A DNA stretch of 64,000 bases from Verrucomicrobiia bacterium (lineage in GTDB: Bacteria > Verrucomicrobiota > Verrucomicrobiia > Limisphaerales > CAIMTB01). The DNA lies in the NCBI GenBank assembly GCA_019634625.1, contig JAHCBA010000004.1, forward strand, positions 186,001 to 250,000, given 5' to 3'. The notes under the pieces were generated by a model. It saw only the letters and a program-made list of their open reading frames with translations, was not told where the DNA came from and made no database searches. Position numbers and translations under genes: made by a program. This document shows positions 8,731 through 16,655 of the stretch, piece by piece (within the stretch, counting starts at the first letter, position 1; each line of letters begins with the position of its first letter).

Positions 8731-10327
8731 CGCCGCCCGTCATCCCGATCGCGATGCCGTCCGCATCGACGGCCAGGGCCTCACCTACTCCGAACTCGAC
8801 CGCCTCACCAACCGCGTCGCCCGCGCCCTCCGCGACCGCGGCATCCAGCGCGGCGACCGCGTCGGCATCTACGTCCACAAATCCTTCGCCTCCGTCATCT
8901 CGGTCTTCGGCATCCTCAAGGCCGGAGCCGTCTATGTCCCCCTCGACCCCAACGCCCCCGCCCGCCGCCTCGCCTACATCGCCCGCGACTGCGGCCTCAA
9001 AGCCCTCCTCACCGCCCCTTCCAAACTCGCCGCCCTCCCCGACCTCGCCGCCGAAGGTGCCCCCACCCGGCTCGCCCTCCTCACCAGCCCGTCCGACCCC
9101 GCCGCCACAGTTGCCCCGCCCGACTGGGACGTCGTGTCCTGGGAGTCGCTCCAGTCCCTCGATGACGCGGCGGTCGAGGAGTACCCGGCCATCGAAACCG
9201 ATCTCGCCTACATCCTCTACACCTCGGGTTCCACCGGCGCCCCCAAGGGCGTCATGATCTCCCACCGCACGATCTTCACGTTCCTCAATTGGTGCCAGAC
9301 GACCTTCGCCATGACCCACGAGGACCGGGTCACCAGCCAGGCCCCCCTCCACTTCGACCTCTCCACCTTCGACCTCTACGCCACCCTCCAGGCCGGCGGC
9401 ACCATCATCCTCGTCGGCGAACACCTCGCCGCCCTGCCGGTCAAACTGGTCGCCCTCCTCCAGGACGAACGGGTCACCATCACCTACCTCGTCCCCTCCA
9501 TCCTCTCCCTCATGCTCAACTACGGCAGCATGGCCAAACACGACCTCTCCCGTCTCCGCTGCGTCCTCTTCGCCGGCGAGGTCTTCCCCATGAAGTACCT
9601 CCGCCGCCTCGTCCAGACCCTCCCCCACGCCGCCTTCTACAACCTCTACGGCCCCACCGAAACCAACGTCTGCACCTACTACCGCGTCGCCCCCGACGAC
9701 GTCGCCCCCGAACGCGGCGATGCCCCCGTCCCCATCGGGCGCGCCTGCGAAAATGTCGAGGTCTTCGCCCTCGATGACCACGGACACCGCATCGTCGAGC
9801 CCGGCATCGAAGGCGAACTCTGGGCCCGCGGCTCCTGCGTCGCCCAAGGCTACTGGGGCGACCCCGAAAAGACCGCCCGCTCCTTCGTCCAGAGCCCCCT
9901 CCAATCCCTCTACCCCGACCCCGCCTACCGCACCGGCGATATCGTCACCCTCGCCCCCGACCGCCAGAACTGGCTCTACGTCGGACGCCGCGATCACATG
10001 GTCAAGTGCCGCGGCTACCGCATCGAACTCGGCGAAATCGAAACCGCCCTCTACCGCCATGACCAGGTCAAGGAGGCCGCCGTCATCGCCATCCCCGACG
10101 ACCTCCTCGGCAACCGACTCCGCGCCTACGTGGTCCTCGCCGACGGCTCCACCCTCACCGGCAGGGAACTCGAATCCTTCTGTTCCACCCACGTGCCGAA
10201 ATACATGGTCCCCGAACGCATCGAGATCTGTGCCCAGCTCCCCAAGACCTCCACCGGCAAGGTGGATCGCACCGCCCTCAACGCCGTCGCCACCCAACGG
10301 CCTGCCGTTCCTCCAACCCGCCCCTGA
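8696..10327 (+). CDS. stand-alone amino-acid adenylation domain (NRPS A domain), proline-like pocket
   Basis: 543 residues, one A domain with no condensation or carrier domain. Core motifs: AYILYTSGSTGAPKGVMISH (171-190), NLYGPTE (316-322), YRTGDIV (411-417), VGRRDHMVKCRGYRIELGEIE (split across 429-449) and TSTGKVDR (518-525) with Lys522. It activates an acid with ATP and loads it on a carrier protein, probably the one encoded next. Aligning by eye to the PheA pocket gives D221, L222, F225, Y264, L291, A293, L317, V325, C326, K522. I recall the L-proline pocket of PltF/RedM-type enzymes as DLLYLALVCK, which differs at one place. Exosortase loci also carry a different AMP-ligase (TIGR03098), an alternative family. 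Start overlaps the upstream gene by 35 bases. Confidence 0.9.
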   Translation: MDCLLSHLLTRSAARHPDRDAVRIDGQGLTYSELDRLTNRVARALRDRGIQRGDRVGIYVHKSFASVISVFGILKAGAVYVPLDPNAPARRLAYIARDCGLKALLTAPSKLAALPDLAAEGAPTRLALLTSPSDPAATVAPPDWDVVSWESLQSLDDAAVEEYPAIETDLAYILYTSGSTGAPKGVMISHRTIFTFLNWCQTTFAMTHEDRVTSQAPLHFDLSTFDLYATLQAGGTIILVGEHLAALPVKLVALLQDERVTITYLVPSILSLMLNYGSMAKHDLSRLRCVLFAGEVFPMKYLRRLVQTLPHAAFYNLYGPTETNVCTYYRVAPDDVAPERGDAPVPIGRACENVEVFALDDHGHRIVEPGIEGELWARGSCVAQGYWGDPEKTARSFVQSPLQSLYPDPAYRTGDIVTLAPDRQNWLYVGRRDHMVKCRGYRIELGEIETALYRHDQVKEAAVIAIPDDLLGNRLRAYVVLADGSTLTGRELESFCSTHVPKYMVPERIEICAQLPKTSTGKVDRTALNAVATQRPAVPPTRP

Positions 10328-10413
10328 TCCCGGGGGGAATCGCGAATGACGAATCGAGCATCCCGAATCGTATCTCCCCCCGTGCATCCCGATTCCCGTA
10401 AACGTCCCTTCCC

Positions 10414-10659
10414 ATGAACATCCAAAGCGAAATCGAACAGTTCATCGTCCATGAGATCCTGACCGACGGACGCCCGTCCCTCGACCCCCAGGAACCCCTC
10501 ATGACCAACGGCACCCTCGACTCCCTCGGCACCCTGCGCCTCATCACTTTCCTCGAGGAACGCTTCGGTGTCCGCATCGGCGATGGCGAACTCGGCGAGG
10601 ACAACTTCGGCAACCTCGAAAACATCGCCCGCTTCGTCGCCTCCAAACAGTCCCAGTAA
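10414..10659 (+). CDS. acyl/peptidyl carrier protein
   Basis: 81 residues with the four-helix carrier-protein pattern. Ser37 in the GTLDSLGTL block is the expected phosphopantetheine attachment site. The second half ([14 protein letters not shown], then [13 protein letters not shown]) resembles the small discrete carriers that pair with stand-alone prolyl A domains. It follows the adenylation gene by 86 bases and is the only carrier protein in the window, so it is the likely acceptor of the activated acid and the likely substrate carrier for the flavoprotein at 3694-4839. A tandem repeat array follows its stop. Confidence 0.9.
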   Translation: MNIQSEIEQFIVHEILTDGRPSLDPQEPLMTNGTLDSLGTLRLITFLEERFGVRIGDGELGEDNFGNLENIARFVASKQSQ

Positions 10660-10700
10660 CCCGCCCCGCCGCCAGCCACCCTCTCCCCGGAGGAACCTCT

Positions 10701-10922
10701 TCCCGGAGGGACGAGCTCCGCGAGTCCACCCACCACTGCCCCCTCGTCCTTCTCCATTCAATCCACCCCGCCGCCGACCCCCTCTTCCCGGAGGGACGAG
10801 CTCCGCGAGTCCACCCACCACTGCCCCCTCATCCCTCTCCAATCCACCCACCCCGCCGCCGGTCCCCTGTTCCCGGAGGGACGAGCCCCGCGAGTCCGCC
10901 CAGCACTGCCCCTCATCCTTCA
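10701..10922 (+). repeat. three-unit tandem array, 85-bp period
   Basis: Units begin at 10701, 10786 and 10871, so the spacing is exactly 85 bases twice. Each unit opens with TCCCGGAGGGACGAG and carries the dispersed core GGACGAGCTCCGCGAGTCC (third unit has GAGCCCCGCGAG), followed by a CCACCCACCACTGCCCC-like stretch. The core can fold as an imperfect hairpin: GGAC pairs with GTCC, then two G-A mismatches, then GC/GC. The array fills the gap between the carrier-protein gene and the first acyltransferase. Confidence 0.85.
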
Positions 10923-10925
10923 CCC

Positions 10926-11609
10926 ATGCCTCCCGATCCCCTCCCCACCGAAGGTCATCGCTCCGCCCTCTGCGCCCGTCTCGTCCCCGCCCTCTACGGG
11001 ATGACCCGCAACGGCATCGTCCGCTCCTCCCTTAGAAGCCTCGTCCTTCGCGCCGAGCGCGGCGGCGCCTTCTCCCGGACCATCCGCGACCTCTTCCGCA
11101 CCTTCCACGGCGTGGACGTCGGCCTCTACACCGTCGGCCCCTGCCACGTCCCTCCCGGCAATCTTCTCCCCGGCACGACCGTCGGCCGCTACTGCTCGAT
11201 CTATTACACGGTTCGCGCCCTGTCCCACGATCGCCCTTGGAACTCCCGACTCCTCCACGACCTCTACGGCGACGAAGCCCTCGACGACTCCCCCGCCGCT
11301 CCCGGCGCCGGCACCCCCGCCGGTCTCCGCATCGGCAACGACGTCTTCATGGGGCACAACGTCATCATCCTCCCCTCCGTTCGCGAAGTGGGTGACGGCG
11401 CCGTCATCGGTGCCGGCTCCGTCGTCCAGTCCTGCGTCCCTCCCTACGCCATCGTCACCGGCAACCCCGCCCGCGTGGTCAAGTTCCGCTTCTCCAAACC
11501 CAGGATCGCGGAACTCCTGGAATCGAAATGGTGGAACAAAAGCCTCGCCGAACTCGGTCGCTCCATCGACGAGTTCCGCGTCCCCCTCGAAGGCGGCCCG
11601 CTCCGCTGA
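10926..11609 (+). CDS. left-handed beta-helix (hexapeptide) acyltransferase, copy 1
   Basis: 227 residues of the hexapeptide-repeat acyltransferase superfamily (CatB/VatD-like). A helical N-terminal third is followed by the beta-helix coils: [20 protein letters not shown], where the histidine of LSHD is a candidate catalytic residue. Next come [37 protein letters not shown] and the closing [15 protein letters not shown]. Such enzymes transfer acetyl or other acyl groups to sugars. The next gene is a clear paralogue with the same N-terminal block ([20 protein letters not shown] here). Placed after an A domain and carrier protein, one or both could take an acyl group from the carrier; that is inference. 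Confidence 0.88.
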   Translation: MPPDPLPTEGHRSALCARLVPALYGMTRNGIVRSSLRSLVLRAERGGAFSRTIRDLFRTFHGVDVGLYTVGPCHVPPGNLLPGTTVGRYCSIYYTVRALSHDRPWNSRLLHDLYGDEALDDSPAAPGAGTPAGLRIGNDVFMGHNVIILPSVREVGDGAVIGAGSVVQSCVPPYAIVTGNPARVVKFRFSKPRIAELLESKWWNKSLAELGRSIDEFRVPLEGGPLR

Positions 11610-11668
11610 GGCCCCGCGCTTGCCCCTTCCCGCCTCCCGCCTCCCTCCCAGCCCCTGCCCCCCTCCCC

Positions 11669-12373
11669 GTGAACGAAGGAAGGAAAACCCCCGTCTTCTC
11701 CAGCCTCGCCCTCCGGCTCTACCCGCGCCTGGGCGTCGAATCCATCCGCGGCGCCCTGCGCCAACTCGCTCTCACCCTCGAGGGTGGCCCCGCCCGTTCC
11801 CTCACCCTCCGCGAAATCTTCCGCCGCTTTCATCGCGTCGAGGTCGGCCTCCACACGGCCGGCCCCTGCCGCCTCCACCCCAAGGTCTTTCACGTCGGTA
11901 CCGCCTTCGGCCGCTACGTCTCCGTCGCCTCAACCGTCCGCACCTTCACCCGCAACCACACCATCTACACCAAGTCCACCAGCGGCTTCTTTGACAACCC
12001 CGCCGCCGGCATCGTCAAGTCGGACCTCGTGTCGTGGGGCCGCCTCGTCATCGGCCACGGCGCCTGGCTCGGTCACCAGGCCATCCTCCTCCCCCCCGCC
12101 GAACGGATCGGCGAAGGCGCCATCGTCACCGCCGGCTCCGTCGTCTATACCAACGTCCCCCCTTACGCCATCGTCAGCGGTTTCCCCGCCCGCGTGATCG
12201 GTTACCGCTACCCGAAACCCGTCATCGAGGAACTCCTCGCCTCCCGCTGGTGGGAACTTTCCCCCTCCAGACTCGCCGCCCAGGCCGATCGCTTCCGTAC
12301 CCTGCTCAGCACCCAACCCGACGCGCCAGCCCACCCGATCCCCGCACCCCCTTCCCATCCCTCCTCCCCATGA
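11669..12373 (+). CDS. left-handed beta-helix (hexapeptide) acyltransferase, copy 2
   Basis: 234 residues from a GTG start at 11669; the open frame upstream of it overlaps the previous gene and is not protein-like. It is a tandem paralogue of the preceding gene: FRRFHRVEVGLHTAGPCRLHP matches [21 protein letters not shown]. Next are GTAFGRYVSVASTVRTFTRN, then VIGHGAWLGHQAILLPPAER, GEGAIVTAGSVVYTNVPPY and AIVSGFPARVIGYRYPKP. The first copy has LSHDRP at the putative active-site coil; this one has FTRNHT, so substrate use may have diverged. The stop overlaps the methyltransferase start by four bases. Confidence 0.85.
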   Translation: MNEGRKTPVFSSLALRLYPRLGVESIRGALRQLALTLEGGPARSLTLREIFRRFHRVEVGLHTAGPCRLHPKVFHVGTAFGRYVSVASTVRTFTRNHTIYTKSTSGFFDNPAAGIVKSDLVSWGRLVIGHGAWLGHQAILLPPAERIGEGAIVTAGSVVYTNVPPYAIVSGFPARVIGYRYPKPVIEELLASRWWELSPSRLAAQADRFRTLLSTQPDAPAHPIPAPPSHPSSP

Positions 12374-13122
12374 TCAACGACGCCCACAACACCGCCGCGG
12401 CCATCTATTACAACCGCGACCGCCCCTCCATCGTCGCCCTCATCAAACCCGGCCCCCATGTCATCCTCGACCTCGGATGCGGCTCCGGGGCCGTCGGACG
12501 CAAACTCATGGAGACCGGCAAGGCCTCCGAAATGATCGGCGTCGAGATCTTCCCGACCGCCGCCGAAGAAGCCTCCCGGCATTACGCCAGGGTCCATTGC
12601 GGCGACATCGAGGAAATGTCCCTCCCCTACGGACAGCACTTCGACTACGTCCTCTGCGGCGACATCCTCGAACACCTCAAGAACCCCTACTCCGTCGTCG
12701 CCCGCATCCCCGGCTGGCTCAAGCACGACGGCCGCTTCATCTGCAGCGTCCCCAACGTCCGCCATTGGCGCGTCCTCCGCGATGTCATCGTTCGCGGCGA
12801 GTGGGAATACCGCGAGGCGGGCATCATGGACCGCACCCATCTCCGCTTCTTCACCCGCCGCTCCTGCTACCGCATGCTGGAGGAGGCCGGCTTCACCGTG
12901 GAACGGCACCGCATGCTCATCACCGGACGCCGCTACATCGCCCTCAACGCCGTGACCTTCGGACTCTTCCAGGAGTTCTTCGGCTCCCAGATCGTCGCCC
13001 TCGCCGCCAGGCGCGCACCTGCCCCTTCCCCTCAACTCCCGGCCCCCACCCCCGACCAGCCGTCTCCCTCAAACGCACCGGAATCCCCGTCCCAACCGGA
13101 ATCGAAAAGTTCCGCCGGATGA
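12370..13122 (+). CDS. class I SAM-dependent methyltransferase
   Basis: 250 residues. SAM-binding motif I is VILDLGCGSGAVGRKLM, followed by the acidic end of strand 2 (IGVEIFP), HCGDIEEM and FDYVLCGDILEHLKNPY. The layout matches methyltransferases of the Methyltransf_11/23 groups common in O-antigen and capsule clusters. The last 35 residues are proline/serine-rich and probably disordered. Start ATG overlaps the upstream stop (ATGA). It may methylate a sugar or acyl substituent made by its neighbours. Confidence 0.88.
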   Translation: MINDAHNTAAAIYYNRDRPSIVALIKPGPHVILDLGCGSGAVGRKLMETGKASEMIGVEIFPTAAEEASRHYARVHCGDIEEMSLPYGQHFDYVLCGDILEHLKNPYSVVARIPGWLKHDGRFICSVPNVRHWRVLRDVIVRGEWEYREAGIMDRTHLRFFTRRSCYRMLEEAGFTVERHRMLITGRRYIALNAVTFGLFQEFFGSQIVALAARRAPAPSPQLPAPTPDQPSPSNAPESPSQPESKSSAG

Positions 13123-13211
13123 CCCCGCCCGTCCGCCTTCCCTGAAGCCGACCCGTCCCGCCCTCGGACACCCGATTCCGCAACGCCTCTCCCACACCTG
13201 ACCTTCCCCCC

Positions 13212-14693
13212 ATGGGAATCAAACGCTCGGCCCTGAAAGGCTCCGCCGTCGTCGCCCTCGGCGAAGGCCTCGGCTTCGCCGCGTCCTTCATCCGCAACAT
13301 GATCCTCGCCCGGGCCCTCCCCAAGGCGGACTTCGGGATCGCGGCGACGTTCGCCATGGTGATCACCCTCCTCGAGGTCTCCGCCAAAATGGGCATCGCC
13401 CGTTTCCTCGTCCGGGACAAGGAGGGCAACGAACCCGAATTCCTCGCCGCCGCCCACTTCCTTCATGGCGTCGCCGCCCTCGCCAGTTGCGCCCTCATCG
13501 CCGCCCTCGCATGGCCCATCGCCCACCTCTTCGGCATCCGCGAGCACGCCACCGCCCTCCTGGCCCTCGCCCTCATCCCCCTCCTCCACGGCTTCGGGCA
13601 CCTCGATGTCCGCCGCTTCGAACGGACCATGCGCTTCGGACCCGCCACCTGGATCGAAGCCGGCCCCCAACTGGTCATCACCGCTCTCGCCTGGCCCGTC
13701 GCCGTCTGGCTCGGCGATTACCGTTCCGTCCTTCTTCTCCTCGTCCTCAAGGCCCTCCTTAGCTGGACCGGGTCCTTCCTCTTCGCCGAACGCCCCTACC
13801 GCTGGCTGTTCCACCGCGAATACGTCACCCGCATGCTCCGCTTCGGCTGGCCCCTCATCCTCAACGGCTTCCTCATGTTCGCCGTCATGCGTGGCGACCA
13901 GTTCGTCGTCGCCACCTTCTATCCCATGGAGGAACTCGCCGCCTTCGCCGCCGCCGCCTCGCTCGCCCTCGCCCCCATCCTCCTCTTCAGCCGCGTCTTC
14001 GCCTCGGTCATGCTTCCCGTCCTCGCCAAGGCCCAGGATGACCCCGCCGTCTTCGAACGCCGGTACCGCCTCATCCTCGCCTTCATGAGCGCCTTCTCCG
14101 CCGCCTACGCCATGGGCCTCATCGTCGCCGCCGAACCCCTGATGCAGTTCGCCTTCGGCTCCAAATACGCCGGCGCCGGACTCCTCCTCGCCTGGCTCGC
14201 CGCCGCCAATGCCCTCCGCAACGTCCGCCGCGCCACGGCCATCGCTGCCATCGCCAAGGGCGACTCCGTCAACGAACTCTATTCCAATCTCTCCGGCGGC
14301 GTCGCCCTCCTCCCCGCCCTCGCCATCGGTTTCCTTCGCGACCCCGTCTGGATGATCGCCGCTGTCGGGCTCCTCGGCGAATTCGTCGCCTGCTGGGTCG
14401 CCTTCCGCCGCCTCTCCCGCCGCGACGGCGTCCCCCTCGCCACCTCCCTTGTCCCGTCGGGTCTCGTCCTCCTCATCATTGCCGCCGCTGGCGCCCTTCA
14501 CCTTGCCCTCGAACACCAACCCTGGCCCATGCCCGTCATGCTCCTCCTCGGCATCGCCGCCGCCCTGACCGGTTCCGTCGCCGTCCTCCTGATCCTTCCC
14601 GCCTCCCGCCAGCAGATCCTCCTCGCCTGGCGCCGGGGACGCGCCCGCGGCTGGAAATCCCTCCTCTTCCCCCCAAAGCCCGCCGCCCCGTGA
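13212..14693 (+). CDS. polysaccharide flippase of the MOP/Wzx type
   Basis: 493 residues, almost entirely transmembrane, of the MATE/Wzx-like polysaccharide export superfamily. It starts MGIKRSALKGSAVVALGEG, typical of these proteins, and then has ILARALPKADFGIAATFAMV, the first paired helices. It contains about 12-14 hydrophobic segments, for example IALAWPIAHLFGI-like (here IAALAWPIAHLFGI) and LILNGFLMFAVMRGDQFVV. Wzx flippases move lipid-linked repeat units across the inner membrane. No Wzy polymerase or glycosyltransferase is visible in the window, so the rest of the assembly machinery must lie elsewhere. Confidence 0.87.
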   Translation: MGIKRSALKGSAVVALGEGLGFAASFIRNMILARALPKADFGIAATFAMVITLLEVSAKMGIARFLVRDKEGNEPEFLAAAHFLHGVAALASCALIAALAWPIAHLFGIREHATALLALALIPLLHGFGHLDVRRFERTMRFGPATWIEAGPQLVITALAWPVAVWLGDYRSVLLLLVLKALLSWTGSFLFAERPYRWLFHREYVTRMLRFGWPLILNGFLMFAVMRGDQFVVATFYPMEELAAFAAAASLALAPILLFSRVFASVMLPVLAKAQDDPAVFERRYRLILAFMSAFSAAYAMGLIVAAEPLMQFAFGSKYAGAGLLLAWLAAANALRNVRRATAIAAIAKGDSVNELYSNLSGGVALLPALAIGFLRDPVWMIAAVGLLGEFVACWVAFRRLSRRDGVPLATSLVPSGLVLLIIAAAGALHLALEHQPWPMPVMLLLGIAAALTGSVAVLLILPASRQQILLAWRRGRARGWKSLLFPPKPAAP

Positions 14694-14840
14694 CGCCATC
14701 GCGCACGAGCACGATCCCAACACTCAACCACCCCTTTTCCCCACCATCACCGTACTCGTACTCGTCCTCGAACCCACAGGCGCACCCCTTCCAGCACCCT
14801 CGATGGGGTCCCAGAAACCCGCAGGGTTTCCAGAGATTAG

Positions 14841-14878
14841 CCGGGGGTCGAGCCCGGCTCCGCGGGTTCGACCCCCGG
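14841..14878 (+). repeat. long inverted repeat / hairpin
   Basis: CCGGGGGTCGA pairs perfectly with TCGACCCCCGG, and the inner GCCCG/CGGGT extends the stem to about 16 pairs around a GCTCCG-like loop. It has no U-run, so it is not a normal intrinsic terminator; it is probably a palindromic extragenic repeat. Confidence 0.7.
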
Positions 14879-15140
14879 TCAGAAGTCCCACCTTGCTCAC
14901 GACCCCGCCAGGGGTCGCAGATCCCGTCCCTCGAACCCACAGGCGCACCCTTTCGAGCGTCCCCTTTGGGCCCGGCGCATTCCCTGGTTATCGGTTAGAA
15001 ACCAGCGAATCGGAGGGACGAGCTCCGCGAGTCCTCAACCCCTTGCTCCCCCCTCAATCCTCGTACTCAGCCCGTAGGGCGGTACTCGTCCTCGACACCC
15101 CAAAGCACCCACCTCCTTCCCGCTCATTCAAATCGCCATC

Positions 15141-15166
15141 GAGTACGAGTACGAGTACGAGTACGA
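15141..15166 (+). repeat. GAGTAC hexanucleotide microsatellite
   Basis: Four perfect GAGTAC units plus GA, ending 22 bases before the ATG of the next gene. Reverse-complement copies of the same motif occur at about 14752-14764 and 15060-15090. Slippage here would change the spacing of upstream signals to the AGGA ribosome binding site at 15189. Confidence 0.8.
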
Positions 15167-15188
15167 TACCCCCAACCCCCCAGGAAAA

Positions 15189-16655
15189 ATGCGCCCCCTC
15201 CCCACTCTCGCGATTCTCTTCCTCAGCGCCCTCACTGCACCCGCCGCGCTCCCCCACGGCCCCGCCCCCACCACCCCCCAACGCTCCGTCTCCCAGCACG
15301 GCATCACCTGGACCTTCGATCGCGATGTTCCCGTCGGACGCTTCATCAACGGCGACTTCTACGTCGTTGGCCCCGTCACCGTCGTTGCCCTCGACCCCAG
15401 GACCCTCGTCGGCCCCGAGGTCCCCGAATCCGAACTCGGCACCCGCGAGAAAGCCCGCGTCCGAAATGCCACCTGGGTCCGGAACGGCTCGATGCGCAAT
15501 CCTCCTGCCCGACCCGAAGTCGCCTACGACAGCGGTGTCCGGAACTATTTCAAACCCGACCTCCTCGCCGTCCCTCCCATCCGTCTCCAGCCCGGCGATC
15601 GCCTCGTCTCCACCATCAGCTTCAAGGTCGGTGAAGAACCCAACTTCCCCTACCACGGCGGTCGCGGCTCCCGCGAACACCACGACAACAGCCCCATCCG
15701 CGTCGCCGCCGTCCTCACCTGCCTCGCCCAAGCCCAGCCTGCCGACGCCTTCCGCCCCTCCTACGGCGACTCAGAAGCGAGGATCTATCTCGGCCGCAAC
15801 CTGCGCCGCGACCTTCTTCCACGCCTGCCGCCCCCGCCGGAAACCCCCGACCTCGATGTCTGGCTCCGGGTCTTCGAGCGCCCCTGGATCAACACCTGCT
15901 TCTTTGGCTTCGATCAACCCATGGAGAACATGCCGCACTACGGCCAATGGGTCGGGCAGGCCCAGTCCATGGGTGGCCTCCTCCTCATGCTCGATCTCGA
16001 CCCCGCGAAAAAGGAGCAGCTCATGATCCGCATGGTCCAGGTCGGCATCGATTACTGGGGCCTCGTCCGCAACGGCCACCGCGGCTGGCCCGGCTGGGGA
16101 GGACACGGCAGCGGCCGGAAGTTTCCCATCGTCCTGGCCGGGCTCCTGCTCGGGGACCCCGAAATGGCCGCCCCCTCCCGCACCTTCCCCAAGGTCGAGT
16201 TCGGCGAGGATAACCAGACCCTCTACGGCGAAGGCTGGACCGGCGCCCGTGCCCTCTTCGCCGGCCACTCCGGCATCCAACGCGCCTCCGGCACCGCCGA
16301 ACGCCCCCACTGGGGTCCCTACGAGCATCTTCACCCCTCCCAATGGACCGCCCAACAGCGCCAAAGCGAAGCCTATCGCCGCGCCAATACCAGCAGTTCC
16401 TGGGTCGGACAGGCCCTCACCCTCCGTCTCCTCCGCGCGGAACAAGCCTGGGATCACCCCGCCTTCTTCGACTACGTGGACCGATGGATGACCGATCCCA
16501 ACGACCGCGATCACCGCCTCGAAATCATGAGGCATCACCCGGGGTTCAACCTCGATGACCGCGCCCGCCACACCCACCAGGGCAACGCCTGGGAACCCTT
16601 CGTCCGCTCCATGTGGGACCGCCACGCCTCACCTCCCCCCTACTCCCCCCGATGA
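15189..16655 (+). CDS. secreted protein of unknown function
   Basis: 488 residues with a signal peptide (MRPLPTLAILFLSALTAPAA). A ribosome binding site AGGA lies five bases before the ATG. I do not recognise a family. Visible: a beta-rich first part (GITWTFDRDVPVGRFINGDF, VVGPVTVVALDP), then a helical part rich in Trp, Gly and His (MENMPHYGQWVGQAQSMGG, GHRGWPGWGGHGSGRKFP) suggestive of an alpha/alpha-toroid fold as in some polysaccharide lyases. The C-terminal end has RHTHQGNAWEPFVRSMW. The stop overlaps the CapA-like gene by four bases, which ties it to the envelope locus. Confidence 0.8.
   Translation: MRPLPTLAILFLSALTAPAALPHGPAPTTPQRSVSQHGITWTFDRDVPVGRFINGDFYVVGPVTVVALDPRTLVGPEVPESELGTREKARVRNATWVRNGSMRNPPARPEVAYDSGVRNYFKPDLLAVPPIRLQPGDRLVSTISFKVGEEPNFPYHGGRGSREHHDNSPIRVAAVLTCLAQAQPADAFRPSYGDSEARIYLGRNLRRDLLPRLPPPPETPDLDVWLRVFERPWINTCFFGFDQPMENMPHYGQWVGQAQSMGGLLLMLDLDPAKKEQLMIRMVQVGIDYWGLVRNGHRGWPGWGGHGSGRKFPIVLAGLLLGDPEMAAPSRTFPKVEFGEDNQTLYGEGWTGARALFAGHSGIQRASGTAERPHWGPYEHLHPSQWTAQQRQSEAYRRANTSSSWVGQALTLRLLRAEQAWDHPAFFDYVDRWMTDPNDRDHRLEIMRHHPGFNLDDRARHTHQGNAWEPFVRSMWDRHASPPPYSPR

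Larger units (their letters stand above)
14694..15188 (+). other. 495-bp gene-free, repeat-filled spacer
   Basis: No convincing gene. It holds a direct repeat (TCGAACCCACAGGCGCACCC at about 14768-14787 and 14931-14950), a strong hairpin (14841-14878), a copy of the dispersed repeat with core GGACGAGCTCCGCGAGTCC (15012-15034), TACTCGTCCTCGA in two places (about 14757 and 15086), and a GAGTAC hexanucleotide run (15141-15166). It looks like a sink for small mobile or slippage-prone repeats. Confidence 0.8.

Noticed and set aside
10701-10922. CRISPR-like array
   Set aside because: The units are contiguous 85-bp tandem copies with no distinct spacers and no cas genes are present.
14841-14880. tRNA T-arm-like GGTTCGACCCCCGG
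   Set aside because: The stem pairs with the CCGGGGGTCGA directly upstream as a simple hairpin; no D-arm, anticodon arm or acceptor stem can be drawn.
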